DNA of 64,000 nt from positions 135,748,990 through 135,812,989 of the forward strand of contig NC_050101.1 of the NCBI RefSeq assembly GCF_902167145.1, read 5' to 3'. Below, piece by piece: positions 36,201-45,901 of this stretch (positions are counted from its first letter, which is position 1; every line of letters starts with the position of its first letter). This DNA comes from Zea mays (Eukaryota > Streptophyta > Magnoliopsida > Poales > Poaceae). The notes beneath the pieces are model-generated. The model did not search any database. It was not told the DNA's origin and saw only the letters and a program-made list of their open reading frames with translations. The position numbers and the translations under genes are program-made.

Positions 36201-37244
36201 ATACATGCAGGCCTTTGTGGATCCCACATCGGATCCAGGCCGTTACTTGGAAAAGTGTTCCGTCAAGGATTTTATTGGCCGAAGGCAGCTTCGGATGCAG
36301 CTGAGTTAGTTCAAAAGTGCGAAGGTTGTCAGAAATGTGCAAGAGATCAAAAACAACCTTCGTCTTTGACACAGCTAATACAACCCATCTGGCCATTGCA
36401 AAGGTGGGGCCTCGATTTGCTGGGCCCATTACCACCGGCTCAAGGCAATCTGAAATATGTTGTAGTTGCTGTGGAATATTTTTCCAAGTGGATTGAGGCG
36501 AAGCCATTAGCTACAATAACTTCGGCCACTGTCCAAAAATTTTTCTGGCAGAATATTGTCTGTCGCTTCGGAGTGCCGAAGGCTATAACTGTAGATAATG
36601 GAACACAATTTGACTCCGAAGAATTCAGAAATTTTTGTGATCAAATTGGCACGAAGATCCACTTTGCGTCAGTCAGGCACCCGGAGTCGAATGGGCTTGT
36701 TGAAAGGGCCAACGGCATCATAATGACAGGAATAATGAAGCTAATCTTTAATCAACCAAGGGGAAAGTGGCCAGATCAGCTTACCAAAGTGGTATGGAGC
36801 CATAACACAACAACATCAAGATCTACAGGCTTTACCCCATTTAAGTTGTTATTTGGTGACGAAGCAATAACCCCGGAAGAAGCCAAAGCTGGATCAATAA
36901 GAGTGGTAGCTTCGGCAGAATCAGGTCCCGAAGATACTTGTCTCGTGGAAAAAGATGCCTTAGAAGGGATCAGGCTTCAGGCCGTGGAGAATATCAATAA
37001 GTACCAGGCTGAAACAGTTAAATGGCGAGATAGAAAGGTCCGGCTAAAAAATATTGAGCCAGGACACTTGGTGCTTCGGAGAGTGGCCAATCCGGATACA
37101 GTGGGCAAATTGCAACTGAAATGGGAAGGGCCTTTCTTAGTAGCATCTTCGTCAAGGCCTGGTTCGTACAGACTGAAGGACATGGATGGCAATGAAATTC
37201 CAAGATCTTGGAATGCGGATGAGCTTCGGCGGTTTTATGTATAA
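33291..37244 (+). CDS. pol: Element C polyprotein: protease, RT, RNaseH, integrase (no gag)
   Basis: An intact 1317-codon frame begins with ATG 45 bp after the LTR. Protease VLVDTGSAADIIF is at residues 92-104. RT includes ANGKWRMCIDFTDLNKACP (about 360-380), LLDCYSGYHQI and the catalytic YVDDIIVKS (about 465). A second RNaseH-like domain has FCDGSWG and LKTDSQIV (about 750-825). Integrase has an HHCC finger (HAGLCGSHIG...CEGCQKC, about 965-1015) and core motifs LDLLGPLPP, VDNGTQFDSEEF and HPESNGLVERANG (about 1040-1150). The first 60 residues look like the linker that normally follows gag, so gag has been deleted. All catalytic motifs are present. For replication it would need gag from another element. 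Confidence 0.92.
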   Translation: MASFNTQAGAASASKLVLPITGGSCSEPANKKQKKEAQRRVQHVGVQGPFIKSKWSHIPITFSQEDLQLKDYPHNDAMVISCVIKGFLVHNVLVDTGSAADIIFAKAFRQMQEPEDKIHDATHPLCGFGGRQIVALGKITMPVTFGFVNNTRTEQIVFDIVDMEYPYNAIIGRGTLNAFEAILHPAYLCMKIPSDQGPIAIHGSQEAARRAEGSWTDSKAIHNIDGVEACEQYKFRREKAASADQPKPMLLCEDIAEQKVLLGSQLSEDQEKTLIRFLFNNKDVFAWSANDLCGVNRDVIEHSLNIDPSFRPRKQRLRKMSDDKAEGARNEVKRLLSAGVIREVKYPEWLANTVMVKKANGKWRMCIDFTDLNKACPKDEFLLPRIDSLVDAAASSELMSLLDCYSGYHQIWMKKEDEPKTSFITPSGTYCYLRMPEGLKNAGGSFSRMTAKVLQSQIGRNVLTYVDDIIVKSTKQEDHIADLQETFASFRQAGLKLNPEKCVFGVKKGKFLGCLVSTKGIEANPNKIEAILRMEPPTTRKGAQRLTGRLASLNRFISRSAERNLPFFEVLKSAEVFQWGPAQQKAFEELKQYLIDLTTLTPPMPGAPLLLYVAASHSAVSAALVQEKFDGQIKKQVPVYFVSEVLSVSKKNYTELEKVLYAVLMASRKLRHYFQAYNIIVPSSQPLKDIMRNKEATGRIGKWAAELNEFYIDYVHRSSIQSQALADFIADWTPGAQGEEANKDAEAWTVFCDGSWGTFGAGAAAVLVSPSKVKTCYAARLDFSCTNNIAEYEALLLGLRKLKAMGIRRAILKTDSQIVSGHIDKSCKAKDPKLEKYLDTVRRIEASFEGFSVKNIPRGQNEHADLLARSAAQGLPLPSDVFFETIKAPSVELLERAVLTISPVYSEDWRTEIISYLQGNFLSDDEAYNKRIEARARPYIIIEGELYKHGVCAPLLKCLSRAEGIELMKEIHAGLCGSHIGSRPLLGKVFRQGFYWPKAASDAAELVQKCEGCQKCARDQKQPSSLTQLIQPIWPLQRWGLDLLGPLPPAQGNLKYVVVAVEYFSKWIEAKPLATITSATVQKFFWQNIVCRFGVPKAITVDNGTQFDSEEFRNFCDQIGTKIHFASVRHPESNGLVERANGIIMTGIMKLIFNQPRGKWPDQLTKVVWSHNTTTSRSTGFTPFKLLFGDEAITPEEAKAGSIRVVASAESGPEDTCLVEKDALEGIRLQAVENINKYQAETVKWRDRKVRLKNIEPGHLVLRRVANPDTVGKLQLKWEGPFLVASSSRPGSYRLKDMDGNEIPRSWNADELRRFYV

Positions 37245-37429
37245 CTCGATGTAATTTTGACTTTTCTTTTCTTTTTCATGGCACCCTTTTCCTTTCTAAA
37301 AGGGGGAGAAAGGTTTTTAATGGGGCCATCTTATGTAATTTCCTTTTTAGTTTTATAAGAGCAAAATCCCCCAAAGAATGTAAATGTAAAAGCTGAGAGT
37401 GCACCATCGAGTGCCGAAACTAAAAAAGA

Positions 37430-37612
37430 GAAGAAGCTCCAAAGACGTCCCTAAGGGGATGCAGAGCTCACAGCGAAAAGTCAACGCTGATTCCGCCGAA
37501 AGTAAAAGGCGAAGAAGCTCCAAAGTCGTTCCTAAGGGAATGCAGAGCTTATACCGTCTAAGTAAAGGACGAAGAAGCTCCAAAGACGTCCCTAGGGGAA
37601 TGCAGAGCTGAC
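37430..37612 (+). repeat. Three imperfect copies of a GAAGAAGCTCC-GATGCAGAGCT unit
   Basis: The unit GAAGAAGCTCCAAAGACGTC...ATGCAGAGCT begins at 37430, 37511 and 37571, with spacings of 81 and 60 bp. Confidence 0.8.
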
Positions 37613-37834
37613 GTGTGTTTGCTCCTAAAAAAAATGATGGATGAGTGTGGCTTCGGACATACGCTTCGGACATTCATTTGCACATTGCATCATGGCATTT
37701 GCATGCATAAGCATTCATTCATAGCATTTGTGTTCCTAAATGGTTGCTTCGGCACAGAGAAAAGTTTCGGATAAATGGTTTGTTATGTAAAAGAAAGGTT
37801 TCGAAGAAGTGGTTTTTTATGAATCGTTGTGTAT

Positions 37835-38060
37835 AAGAGTAGCAGCCTTTTATGTTTTGTTATGTAAAAGCTTCGGCAGAAAGAAGAAGTAGTCTTTTAT
37901 GTCTTGCTATGTAAAAGCTTCGGCAGAAGGAAGAAGTAGTCTTTTATGTCTTGCTATGTAAAAGCTTCGGCAGAAGGAAGAAGTAGTCTTTTATGTTTTG
38001 CTATGTAAAAGCTTCGGCAGAAAGAAGAAGTAGTTTTTTATGTTTTGCTATGTGAAGAAA
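37835..38060 (+). repeat. 47-bp tandem repeat in element C
   Basis: The word CTTCGGCAGAA recurs at 37871, 37918, 37965 and 38012, each exactly 47 bp apart, with TTTTATGT..TGCTATGTAAAAG between. There are about 4.5 copies, 90% or more alike by eye. Confidence 0.9.
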
Positions 38061-38341
38061 AGCTTTGGCAAAAAGAGGAAGCGACCGTTTAGGCTTCGTT
38101 GTGTACGAAAAGAAGGGAAGGTGTTTTTTCGCCTTCGGCTCAAAATACTGATTTCGTCCACATCAAAGCGACTCAATCGAAGGGTAAGGATATATTACAA
38201 GGTATGTACAAAGTTCCTTGAGAACAGTTCAATTGTATTTACAAAACTTGTTACAAAAGTATCCTGAGTTTTTTTTCCTATAGTACATTTCTACTGATCT
38301 TCATTAAGCTTCAGCTTCGGCGACAGTTTCGGCGACATAAC

Positions 38342-41236
38342 TTAGGCATCATCTTCACCTTCGTCATCCTACATAAATCAAAGAATCGTGAGTAAAAATC
38401 AAGTGCAAAGAAAAAGGTAAGTACGAAGTATTATCTCTTACTGGTTCAAGATGACTTCGTGCTTCATCTCCAGCCTTCTCTCGCCCGCCCTTTGTCCATA
38501 CCATTTTTATAAATCTATTGGAGATACTTCGGGCGAGGTCGGGCATATCATCCAGAATTGATGAAGATAAGGTGAAATTGGGCCTGTTGACAACCTTTCC
38601 ATGTTCGCAGCCGGCTTTCAGAAATGCAGCAGCAGTCCCTCGAGAAGCCACCCAGGCACAGAAGTCACCATGCCCAGCTATGACTTCGTCGAGCTCGTCA
38701 ATTTCCCCCTCAATGTGTTCGAAGGTTTGTGGTAGGTCTTCAGCTGAGGGGGTAAATTTTTCGCTGCTAGCTCCAACTGAATGAAAAATCTTTCTTAGTC
38801 GCTGAATGCACTTGTTGCTAAATTCTAGGCATTTTTCTTGAAGATTTGTCAGTAGTTTTCTCAAATCCGAATTTTGCTGAGCTTCGGCTTCAAGTTTTGC
38901 ATTGAGATCTTGTTTCTCTTGTTCGAACTGCTCAGACTGGCGGAGAAGCTTCGTGTTCAGTTCTAATATTTTTGCTTCAGCTTCCGCCAGTAAACCTTCG
39001 GCTGCCTGGAGTTCAAAGTTCTTTTTCTCAAAAGCATCTGATTGCTCCTTTATTTTGTTTTCCAAATTTCCAATTATAACTTCATGCTTTTTATCTTCAA
39101 GATCTTGCTGCATTTGCAAGGCTTTGCTCAATAGCATACTCTACACAAACACAACCTTCATCAGACATGTTTTTGTTAGGAGCAATAAAAGTTAGGGGAC
39201 AAGTCATCTACCTTGAAGTTGGAGTAAAACAAACTACCAACGACATGCTGTCGTCGGTAGCGGCTGATATCTGCTTCTAGCTTCGGAAATCCAATACTCT
39301 TGGACAGAGTACTAATAACTCTGGCCCCTGTCTGGTCCCGAATACACTCTAATTTCTCATCATCAACACCTCCGAAGAGGAGTGCCCCAGGTTTGTATCC
39401 GCAGGATTGGGCATACTCTTTAAGCTCTTCTATTTCAGCTTTTGTTAGATGTTCTCCAACTAAGTTTTGGAACGCGAAGGTTTCGTTTTTTGAAGCTTCG
39501 TCAGCAATTTCTTTTCCTTTCTTTGACGCTACGGTCACAGTTTCTCCGGCAGCAGTAGCAGTTTCTTCTGCAGCCATGTCTAGCAGCATTTGGTCAATAT
39601 GTTCAATTGTGCTCTCTAAATTAAAATCTTCAGCTGAGGTAACTTTGGCGGCTGCGGCCTCCGAAGGTGCAATTTCAATATCTGCTCCCTCTGCAGCCGC
39701 TCGTGTTTTTTGGGCCGAAGCTCTTGGCGGCGTTTTGTCAATTACCTCTGTCACGGTAATGATTCTTTGTCTCTTTGCCTTGATTGTTTTCCTTGATTTC
39801 TCGGGCTCTTTGTCCTTCTGAAAAAACTTTGTCAGTTGAGGACCCAGTGGACTTAGCTTTGCAGGTAAGGATTCAGTCATTACCTTCAGAATTTCCCCAA
39901 CAACAGCAGCAGAAGGCGATGCGGGGGTTTCTTCTGCTTCGGATATTTGTTGCTTCGGAGAAGAAGTTTTCTTTTTCTTCTGAATTTTCTTCTTTATTGG
40001 TTCTTTTTCACCTTCATCTAAGGCTTCAGTTGCCCTTTTCCTTTTTTGGCCCCTGGCACCTTTGTTCAGATCTTCGTAGTCTGGGTATTCGAAGCCCAGG
40101 GCGTCCAATACTCGATTCAGCCTTCGTTTTGGACGGCTGCCGAAGGCTGCAGTCATCAATTGATCTTCTTTCTTGGAATAATTACCAAGTATTTCGTTGC
40201 ACATCACTTCAATCGTATCTAGCCACTCTTGGCAAGGAGTTTTAAAGAATTTCTTAAATTTGAAGTAGTAAGGCAAGCGTACAAGTTCACCCTTTTTCTT
40301 TTCCCCCTCCAGCTTCGGCATTTCCCACTCTTTTACACTAGGGAAAACTTTGAAAGCCAAGAATTCCTGGACCAGGTCCCTTGTACTGATATTTTCTGCA
40401 ATTATTTTGAATTCATACATTGCTTTTTGAGTTGGACCCTCTGGTAACATGTGGCACTGGGGGCGGGTTTCTCCGAAGGTCAGTTCCAGTGGGCTTTGCA
40501 CAAGCTTCTCTTTATCATCATCAACCTTAACATAGAACCATTCCGATTTCCACCCTGCTGCCCATTTGCTTCGGTAGCTGATCACAGGACACTTTGTAGT
40601 TTTCCGATAAGCAAAATTATAGCAACCAAAGTTGTCATGTAATCCATCCTTTCTAGCCTTTGTCTGATAGTGCAGTTCATGAACTCGGCAAAAGCTGTCC
40701 GCAAACGGTTCCACCGCCTGGCTTCGGAGTGCCCAAATATAAACACTAAGCCTAACGATAGCGTTAGGGGTTAGCTGGTGAAAATAGATTCCAAAATTAT
40801 TCAATATCTCTGCAATAATCCCATGAAGGGGGAATCTCAACCCAGCCTTTAAGAAGCTTTTAAAAATAACAATTTCATCTTTCTCCGGCTTTGGGGTAGT
40901 CTCTTCTCCTCCGAAGCGTAGTAGCTTCTTTTGATTTTCAGTAAAATAGCCTGACTTTACCATCTTGGACAAATCAGCCTTCGAAACAGTAGATTTCCCG
41001 AAGTCCAAATGGCTGGGTTTGCTTGGTGTGGCAAGGTGATAATCATCTTCGGAGTCTGTTTCCTCAGCTTCTTCTCCTTCTGCTTCAGCGATTGCTTGTT
41101 CTGCATCATCAATAGGAATCTTTTCCGAAATCACTAGCCCGGACCGTTGCATGGCTTCGGAGATAGGGACGGTCTCCGAAGCTTCAGTTTCCTCCCCCTC
41201 GCGTTCAATCCTAGCGGTAGAACGGACTCTGGCCAT
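38342..41236 (-). CDS. Element C antisense gene, plant transposon-protein (PF04195-like), three exons
   Basis: The gene lies opposite to pol. Exon 1 is 41236-39212 (675 codons, ATG start), exon 2 is 39140-38442 (233 codons) and exon 3 is 38368-38342 (8 codons plus TAA). Introns are 71 and 73 bp with GTAGAT/TGTAG and GTAAGA/TGTAG borders; all junctions are phase 0. The predicted protein is about 916 aa. The N-terminus is acidic. Residues about 140-300 carry RFPLHGIIAEILNNFG, HQLTPNAIVR and GWKSEWFYVK, matching the family Pfam calls putative gypsy-type transposon (PF04195). A Lys-rich nuclear-signal-like stretch (KKKIQKKKK) lies near 410, and exon 2 encodes a coiled-coil. Function is unknown. 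It is intact in a very young element, which suggests recent selection or recent amplification. Confidence 0.8.
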
Positions 41237-41671
41237 TTAACTATGAACTTGTGAAACTTTAATACTTTTTTCTCCGAAGCAGGTTTCAAGATGGAGCTTC
41301 GTTCAATTCTGACAAACAAGCTTCGGCGATGGTTAAAAATTTTGGCAGCAAAACAGTGCAAATAGCAATGAATGCTGTGGTAACTTCACAACTACTTGTC
41401 AGTTTATATAGTGCTGCAGGTAAGAAGGCGAAGCGGCGGAATTGTTACACCAGGCGCGCAGTAACTTGTACCCGCTGCGCAGTGGACCGCAAGGATTAAA
41501 CAGTAACTCTGCAAGGTGGGACCGACACGCGCTCGGAAGTCGGATCGTTTCTCCGCAACGAGCTCAGGGAAGGTGTTTTTTGGACCTTCGGCTTCCCGAA
41601 GCTGAAGAGGTTTTTTTTTTCACGGGTCAAGCTCGTTACGAAGAACGATCTAGCACCGCGAAAGGGGCTAC
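41237..41671 (-). promoter_or_regulatory. Promoter region of the element C antisense gene
   Basis: On the minus strand CACTATATAAACTGAC (plus about 41413-41400) is a strong TATA box about 165 bp before the antisense ATG. It lies outside the LTR, so the antisense gene appears to have its own promoter. The right end holds the PPT, GCGAAAGGGGCTAC at 41658-41671, next to the 3' LTR. Confidence 0.65.
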
Positions 41672-42258
41672 TGTTGGGGTTGTGCTTCGGTGCGCCGAAG
41701 GTCTCACACGAAGAAGCAGCTTCGGCTGAAGTCGTCTCCAAGAGATGGCCGAAGGTCCCTTTTCATGGAGCTTCGGCGTTTTAAACCGACATAGAGATAG
41801 AATGACCTTTTTATACATATAGGTCTGAGTCAATGCTGTAAACTTTCGCAAGGGACATAATTGTAATTTGTCACAGGCTGCGACCTGTGCCTATAAATAG
41901 ATGAACAGTACCTCTGTACTGTTCACGTGAACCTGTCATTTGCTTTCACATCACGCTTGTATTTTTGCCTTCTGCAGGACCGAAGGTACATTTGTAATTC
42001 AAAGTCATTTATATTCATTAATACAAATAGAGATAATTCTATGACAATATTTAAATGTTTATTTCATATTCTATGGTTTATGTGAATGCTTCATTCTTCG
42101 TTGTTATGCTTACGAAGGTATGTCCTTCGTAACCTTCGTCCGAGATGCTTTATATCCCGAAGGGATATATTGTTATGGAGGACGAAGGACCTTAACACTT
42201 AACATTTTTTGTGTTGCCTTGTTCTTAATTCTTAGCATTTGAGAACAAGTCCCCAACA
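41672..42258 (+). repeat. 3' LTR of element C
   Basis: 587 bp, identical to 32660-33246 in my line-by-line comparison, and followed by the CCTGG target duplication. Confidence 0.97.
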
Positions 42259-42263
42259 CCTGG

Positions 42264-43754
42264 GGCTCTAAGGATGCAACACCTCAAATAAGACATTATA
42301 AGACCTATATAAGATATTACAAAGTAATATTTGAGACACGTTATACATGCTAAGAGTCCAACACATCAAGAAGTAGAAGTTGGATGCAAAGCTACAAAAC
42401 AAAAGTGAAGTTGACAAAGTTGAGAGGAAGGGCTGACTGAATTGGAAGTGTTTCACAAAATCAAATCTACTCAAAGTGACATGGATTCAACTCTGAGATG
42501 TAGATAATTTTATAAGCTTTCCAAAAAGTCCAAGATCATCAAAATAGGAGTTCGGAGCTAAAAGTTATGCCCACAATACAAAGTTGGAATTGCTGAAAAA
42601 ACCGTAGCACCATATGGGATATCCGATGCACCAAATTTGCTCAAAATGGTATGGATTCAACTCTGGGATGTATAGAATTTCATAAGCTTTTCAAAAAGTA
42701 CAAGATCATCGAAATTAGAGTTCGGAGTTAAAAGTTATGGCCAAAATACGACAAGCGAACATGGACTGTCCGGTGCGCCATCTTCGAAAGCTCCAACGAC
42801 TACCTTTAATGGCTAGTACACGTGGCATGTCCGGTGCACCACCGGACAGTCCGATGCACCTATCTAGTGCATCACAGAAAGTTGCATAACAACTTTCCAA
42901 TGACTATATTTAAGTTGGGGCCTATATATACTTCACCCATTCGACCATTTGGAGGTGTGAGAGCTCAAGCAACATAACAAGACATATTGTAGACATTTCC
43001 AAGTGCTCATACACCCAAGTGCTTAATAGAATCACTCGGTGATTAGCGTAGGTACTTTGCGAAGTGCTTAGGTTAGTTAGACCGCTGATGCGCTTGCTCT
43101 AAGTGAATCCTAGTTAGTTGAGTGAGTTTAGAAAAACCACACAACCCCTCGGCTCTTGTATGAGTCGTTGTAATTGTACCAAGTGGGGCGATATTCTTGT
43201 GAGACCGTGACAATCAAGTTTGTGTCACAGCCGCCACCGTGTACCGAAGGGAACGAGGCTCGTGGTGTTTCGGCCGGAAGCTCGATAGTGGAGACGGCGG
43301 GGAGCGTCCGAGAGGAGCCGAAAGTGGAGCACCACTTGCGCGTGGAGAAGGCCCGCAACTCTCTACGGAGTTACTCGACCGAGGTGCATGGCCCTCGCGT
43401 GGGCTACCCTTTGCAAAGGTACACCAACGAGGATTAGTCGGAACCTTGCGTGGTTCTGGATACCTAGGTAAAAATATCGACGTCATCCACGAGAGTTTGC
43501 ATCTTTACCTTGCTCTTTACTTTTCGCATTTATACTAAGTATTTAAGTTTCAATCTCGCCTTTCTAGTTAGATTATTTAGGATTGAAACTTAGCCTTTGC
43601 GGTAGAGATAGCAACACTTAGACAAAACCTAGTTTGCACATTCTAGATTGTTTATTTGCATAGGTTTTGCTCTAGGGATTTAATTGTGGCCTAGTTTAGA
43701 GATAGTTTTTAAAAGTCCTAATTCACCCTGTCTTAGGCATCACCGTTTCCTACA
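42264..43754 (+). repeat. Copia E LTR, right piece
   Basis: It contains a tandem duplication of about 180 bp, each copy with ATGGATTCAACTCTG and GAGTTCGGAG (42482 and 42651). Two CCGGACAGTCC-type words lie at 42765-42855, and a TATA box CCTATATATAC at about 42922. It ends ...TTTCCTACA just before AG and the PBS. Confidence 0.75.
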
Positions 43755-43756
43755 AG

Positions 43757-43770
43757 TGGTATCAGAGCCC
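43757..43770 (+). other. Primer-binding site of copia E
   Basis: TGGTATCAGAGCCC matches the initiator-Met tRNA site and lies two bases past the LTR end. Confidence 0.85.
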
Positions 43771-43836
43771 GGTATGGCTCATTTGAAACGTTTTAGCTTC
43801 ACCGCTAATTGAGCCGATGCTTTTTAGAGGACGGGG

Positions 43837-45357
43837 ATGGATACCCATAGGCCACCACACTTCGACGACACTAACTTCCAATATTATAGTGCTAGAATGG
43901 CTTGTTACCTAGAAGCGGTTGATCTAGGTGTTTGGAGAGTCACTCGTGATGGGTTGAAACACCTAAGAATCCCGAGAAGCTCACCACGAGTGACGAAAAA
44001 GAAATTCATTTGAATGCTAGAGCCAAAATTTGCTTCTATGAATCTCTTAGCATGGAAATTTTCATTCAAGTATTTACCTTGAAAACTGCTAATGATATTT
44101 GGCTAAAATTGCATGAGCTCCATGACGACACATCTAATGTCCGTGAGCAGAAACATTGTCTAGTCTTGAATGAGTATAATTCTTTTTCTATGAAAGAAAA
44201 TGAGCTTGTTAGAGAAATGTATTCACACTTAAATCTTGTGATTAATGAGCTCAACTCTATTGGAATTAATAAGCTAGATGACACAGATATTGTGAGGAAG
44301 ATCATCTCTCTTCTACCACAACAAAGATATGGGAGCATCATCACCATCCTTCACAACCTCGAGGATTTGAGCCAAATGACCTGACGAATGTGATTGGAAA
44401 AATTGAGGCATTTGAGATGTCGCGGAAAATGAGTCAACAAGAGGAGCCTACTTCTTCAAAGCCATATGCTTTTGCATGCGATGAACACAAAAATATGAAA
44501 GGCAAGAAGAAGGCTCCAAGCTCAAGTGAAGAATAGGAAGCATAACTTGATGATGATGATGATGATGATGATGAAGAAGAAGAAGAAGATGATCAACCCT
44601 CAACACCATCCTCCTAGGATGAGGATACAGTCCGACGCGTTGGGAAGGTAATGGAGACGATTCGCAAGATTAATCTAATGGGTGTGCCCCTGCAGGTCGA
44701 GGATCTTCTCTTTAACATTGACAGGAAAAAGCAAAGAAAGGGAGGATGCTTCACATGCGGGTAGAAGGGCCACTTCAGGGACAACTATCCAAATATGGCC
44801 GAACCCACAAAGAGGAGGAGCAAAGGTAAGACGCTTACAAGTGTCAAAACTTGGAATGGCTCTTCAAGCGAAGATGAACCTCCAAGGACAAGCAGCCACC
44901 GCTCTTCATCACGCTCTCACGGTCATCACACAAATGCCTTATGGCAAGAGGTAAAACAAGTATCCCATTCTCTAGTGATGATAGTGATGATGAATGTGAT
45001 GATGAGGGAAAACCCTCCTTAGATGAACTTACGCATGCCATTAAATTTTTTGAGGATGTCTGCACTAAACAAAAGGCTCAACATAAAACATTGAAAAATA
45101 AGTTGATTAGCTCTCAAAATGATTATAAATGTTTGCTAGAAAAATCTAAAACATTTGCAAATTTGAATTGTGAGCTAACAACTAAAATTGAGCAATTAGA
45201 GTCTAATGCTCCATCATCAACTACCGATGATAGCCTTATAAAAAAGAATGAAAACTTATGGCTAAGTGAGCTAGCTCTCAAGAAGCTATTGAAAACTTGC
45301 TAGAGAATATGGAAATTCTTAGCATACACAATAATGAGCTAACTACTAAGCTAGAAT
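43837..45357 (+). pseudogene. Copia E gag, broken
   Basis: It starts MDTHRPPHFDDTNFQYYSAR, the usual opening of UBN2-type copia gag. After a frame break near 43990 it continues ICFYESLSMEIFIQVFTLKTA...YGSIITILHNLEDLSQ (44010-44384). A run of GAT/GAA codons (acidic tract) is at 44555-44595. The zinc knuckle at about 44745 reads GGCFTCG, stop, KGHFRDN, so it is destroyed. A coiled-coil tail follows to about 45357, where the element ends abruptly. It is non-functional. Confidence 0.75.
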
Positions 45358-45560
45358 GATGTCTTACACGAAATCCGACAAAAAATATTCGTTACCGACT
45401 AGTTCCGTATTTGACCCACGACTATCCATATTTGTATTCGAGAATATCCGTATTTGTATTCGTATTCGAAGCTTTCTGTATTCTAATTCAAATCCGAATA
45501 AAAATATGAAAACAAATATAGTTTCATTGATATCCGTCCGTATTCGATCCAATTACACCC
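45358..45560. mobile_element. Possible hAT-like fragment
   Basis: It is AT-rich with many ATCCGTATTTG / TATTCG words. The right end, read in reverse, is TAGGGGTGTAATTGGATCG, which resembles a hAT terminal repeat. The left end was not recognised and no 8-bp duplication was found. Confidence 0.35.
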
Positions 45561-45901
45561 CTAAGCATGTGAGTGGGAACTGACTCCGTGAATCGTTGGA
45601 CATGGCCTAATACATTGTGCTACATGGTCGTTTGCGTCTAAGAGCTTCTCCAACAATACCTTAAATCAGTGCCCTATCATGAAATATAGGATTCAACTCA
45701 TAAAAATAGCTCTAACAATAGTCTATTTTATAATTTTTTATCAAAACAAATTATAGGACACACCATGAAATGATCCAAATATACTACACTACAAAATAAT
45801 GTCCCATCCTTGTTTTCTATGTCATCCTCAACCTTTTATTTTATAGTAATGTAATTTATTTCTTAAAATACATTATTTAGGTTTAACTAAGCTCAATTTT
45901 T
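45561..45901. other. AT-rich intergenic stretch, possible MITE debris
   Basis: GAGCTTCTCCAACAATACC at 45642 and repeated TATTTTATAATTTT words resemble grass MITEs, but no terminal pair or target duplication was found. There is no ORF of interest. Confidence 0.3.

Larger units (their letters stand above)
37245..38341 (+). other. Element C spacer between pol and the antisense gene
   Basis: It holds a PPT-like AAAAGGGGGAGAAAGG at about 37298, a short imperfect repeat at 37430-37612, and a 47-bp tandem repeat at 37835-38060. There is no credible ORF on either strand. It is also where the pol transcript and the antisense transcript would converge. Confidence 0.7.
32660..42258 (+). mobile_element. 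Young Ty3/gypsy element C (Tat-like), gag-less, with antisense gene
   Basis: The target duplication CCTGG is at 32655-32659 and 42259-42263. The two LTRs are each 587 bp and appear identical base for base. The order is 5' LTR, PBS, an ORF with protease-RT-RNaseH-integrase, a repeat-rich spacer, a three-exon gene on the opposite strand, PPT and 3' LTR. No gag domain or zinc knuckle occurs anywhere. The duplicated RNaseH-like domain and an antisense ORF before the 3' LTR point to the Tat lineage (Grande/RIRE2-like). CTTCGG/CCGAAG words are unusually frequent across the element. Confidence 0.93.
32528..45357 (+). mobile_element. Copia element E, truncated, split by element C
   Basis: One LTR is in two parts (32528-32659 and 42259-43754) separated by gypsy C. 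The C target duplication CCTGG shows the halves were once joined. The PBS at 43757 (TGGTATCAGAGCCC) and gag follow. The element ends near 45357 without pol or a second LTR, so it is a truncated relic. The left boundary TGTAAGGAAAAGGG is inferred from the TG start. Confidence 0.75.

Noticed and set aside
38364..39137. A separate 257-aa gene downstream of the element C antisense ORF
   Set aside because: Splice sites join it in phase to the upstream 675-codon exon, and its own end is intronic; it is exon 2 of one gene.
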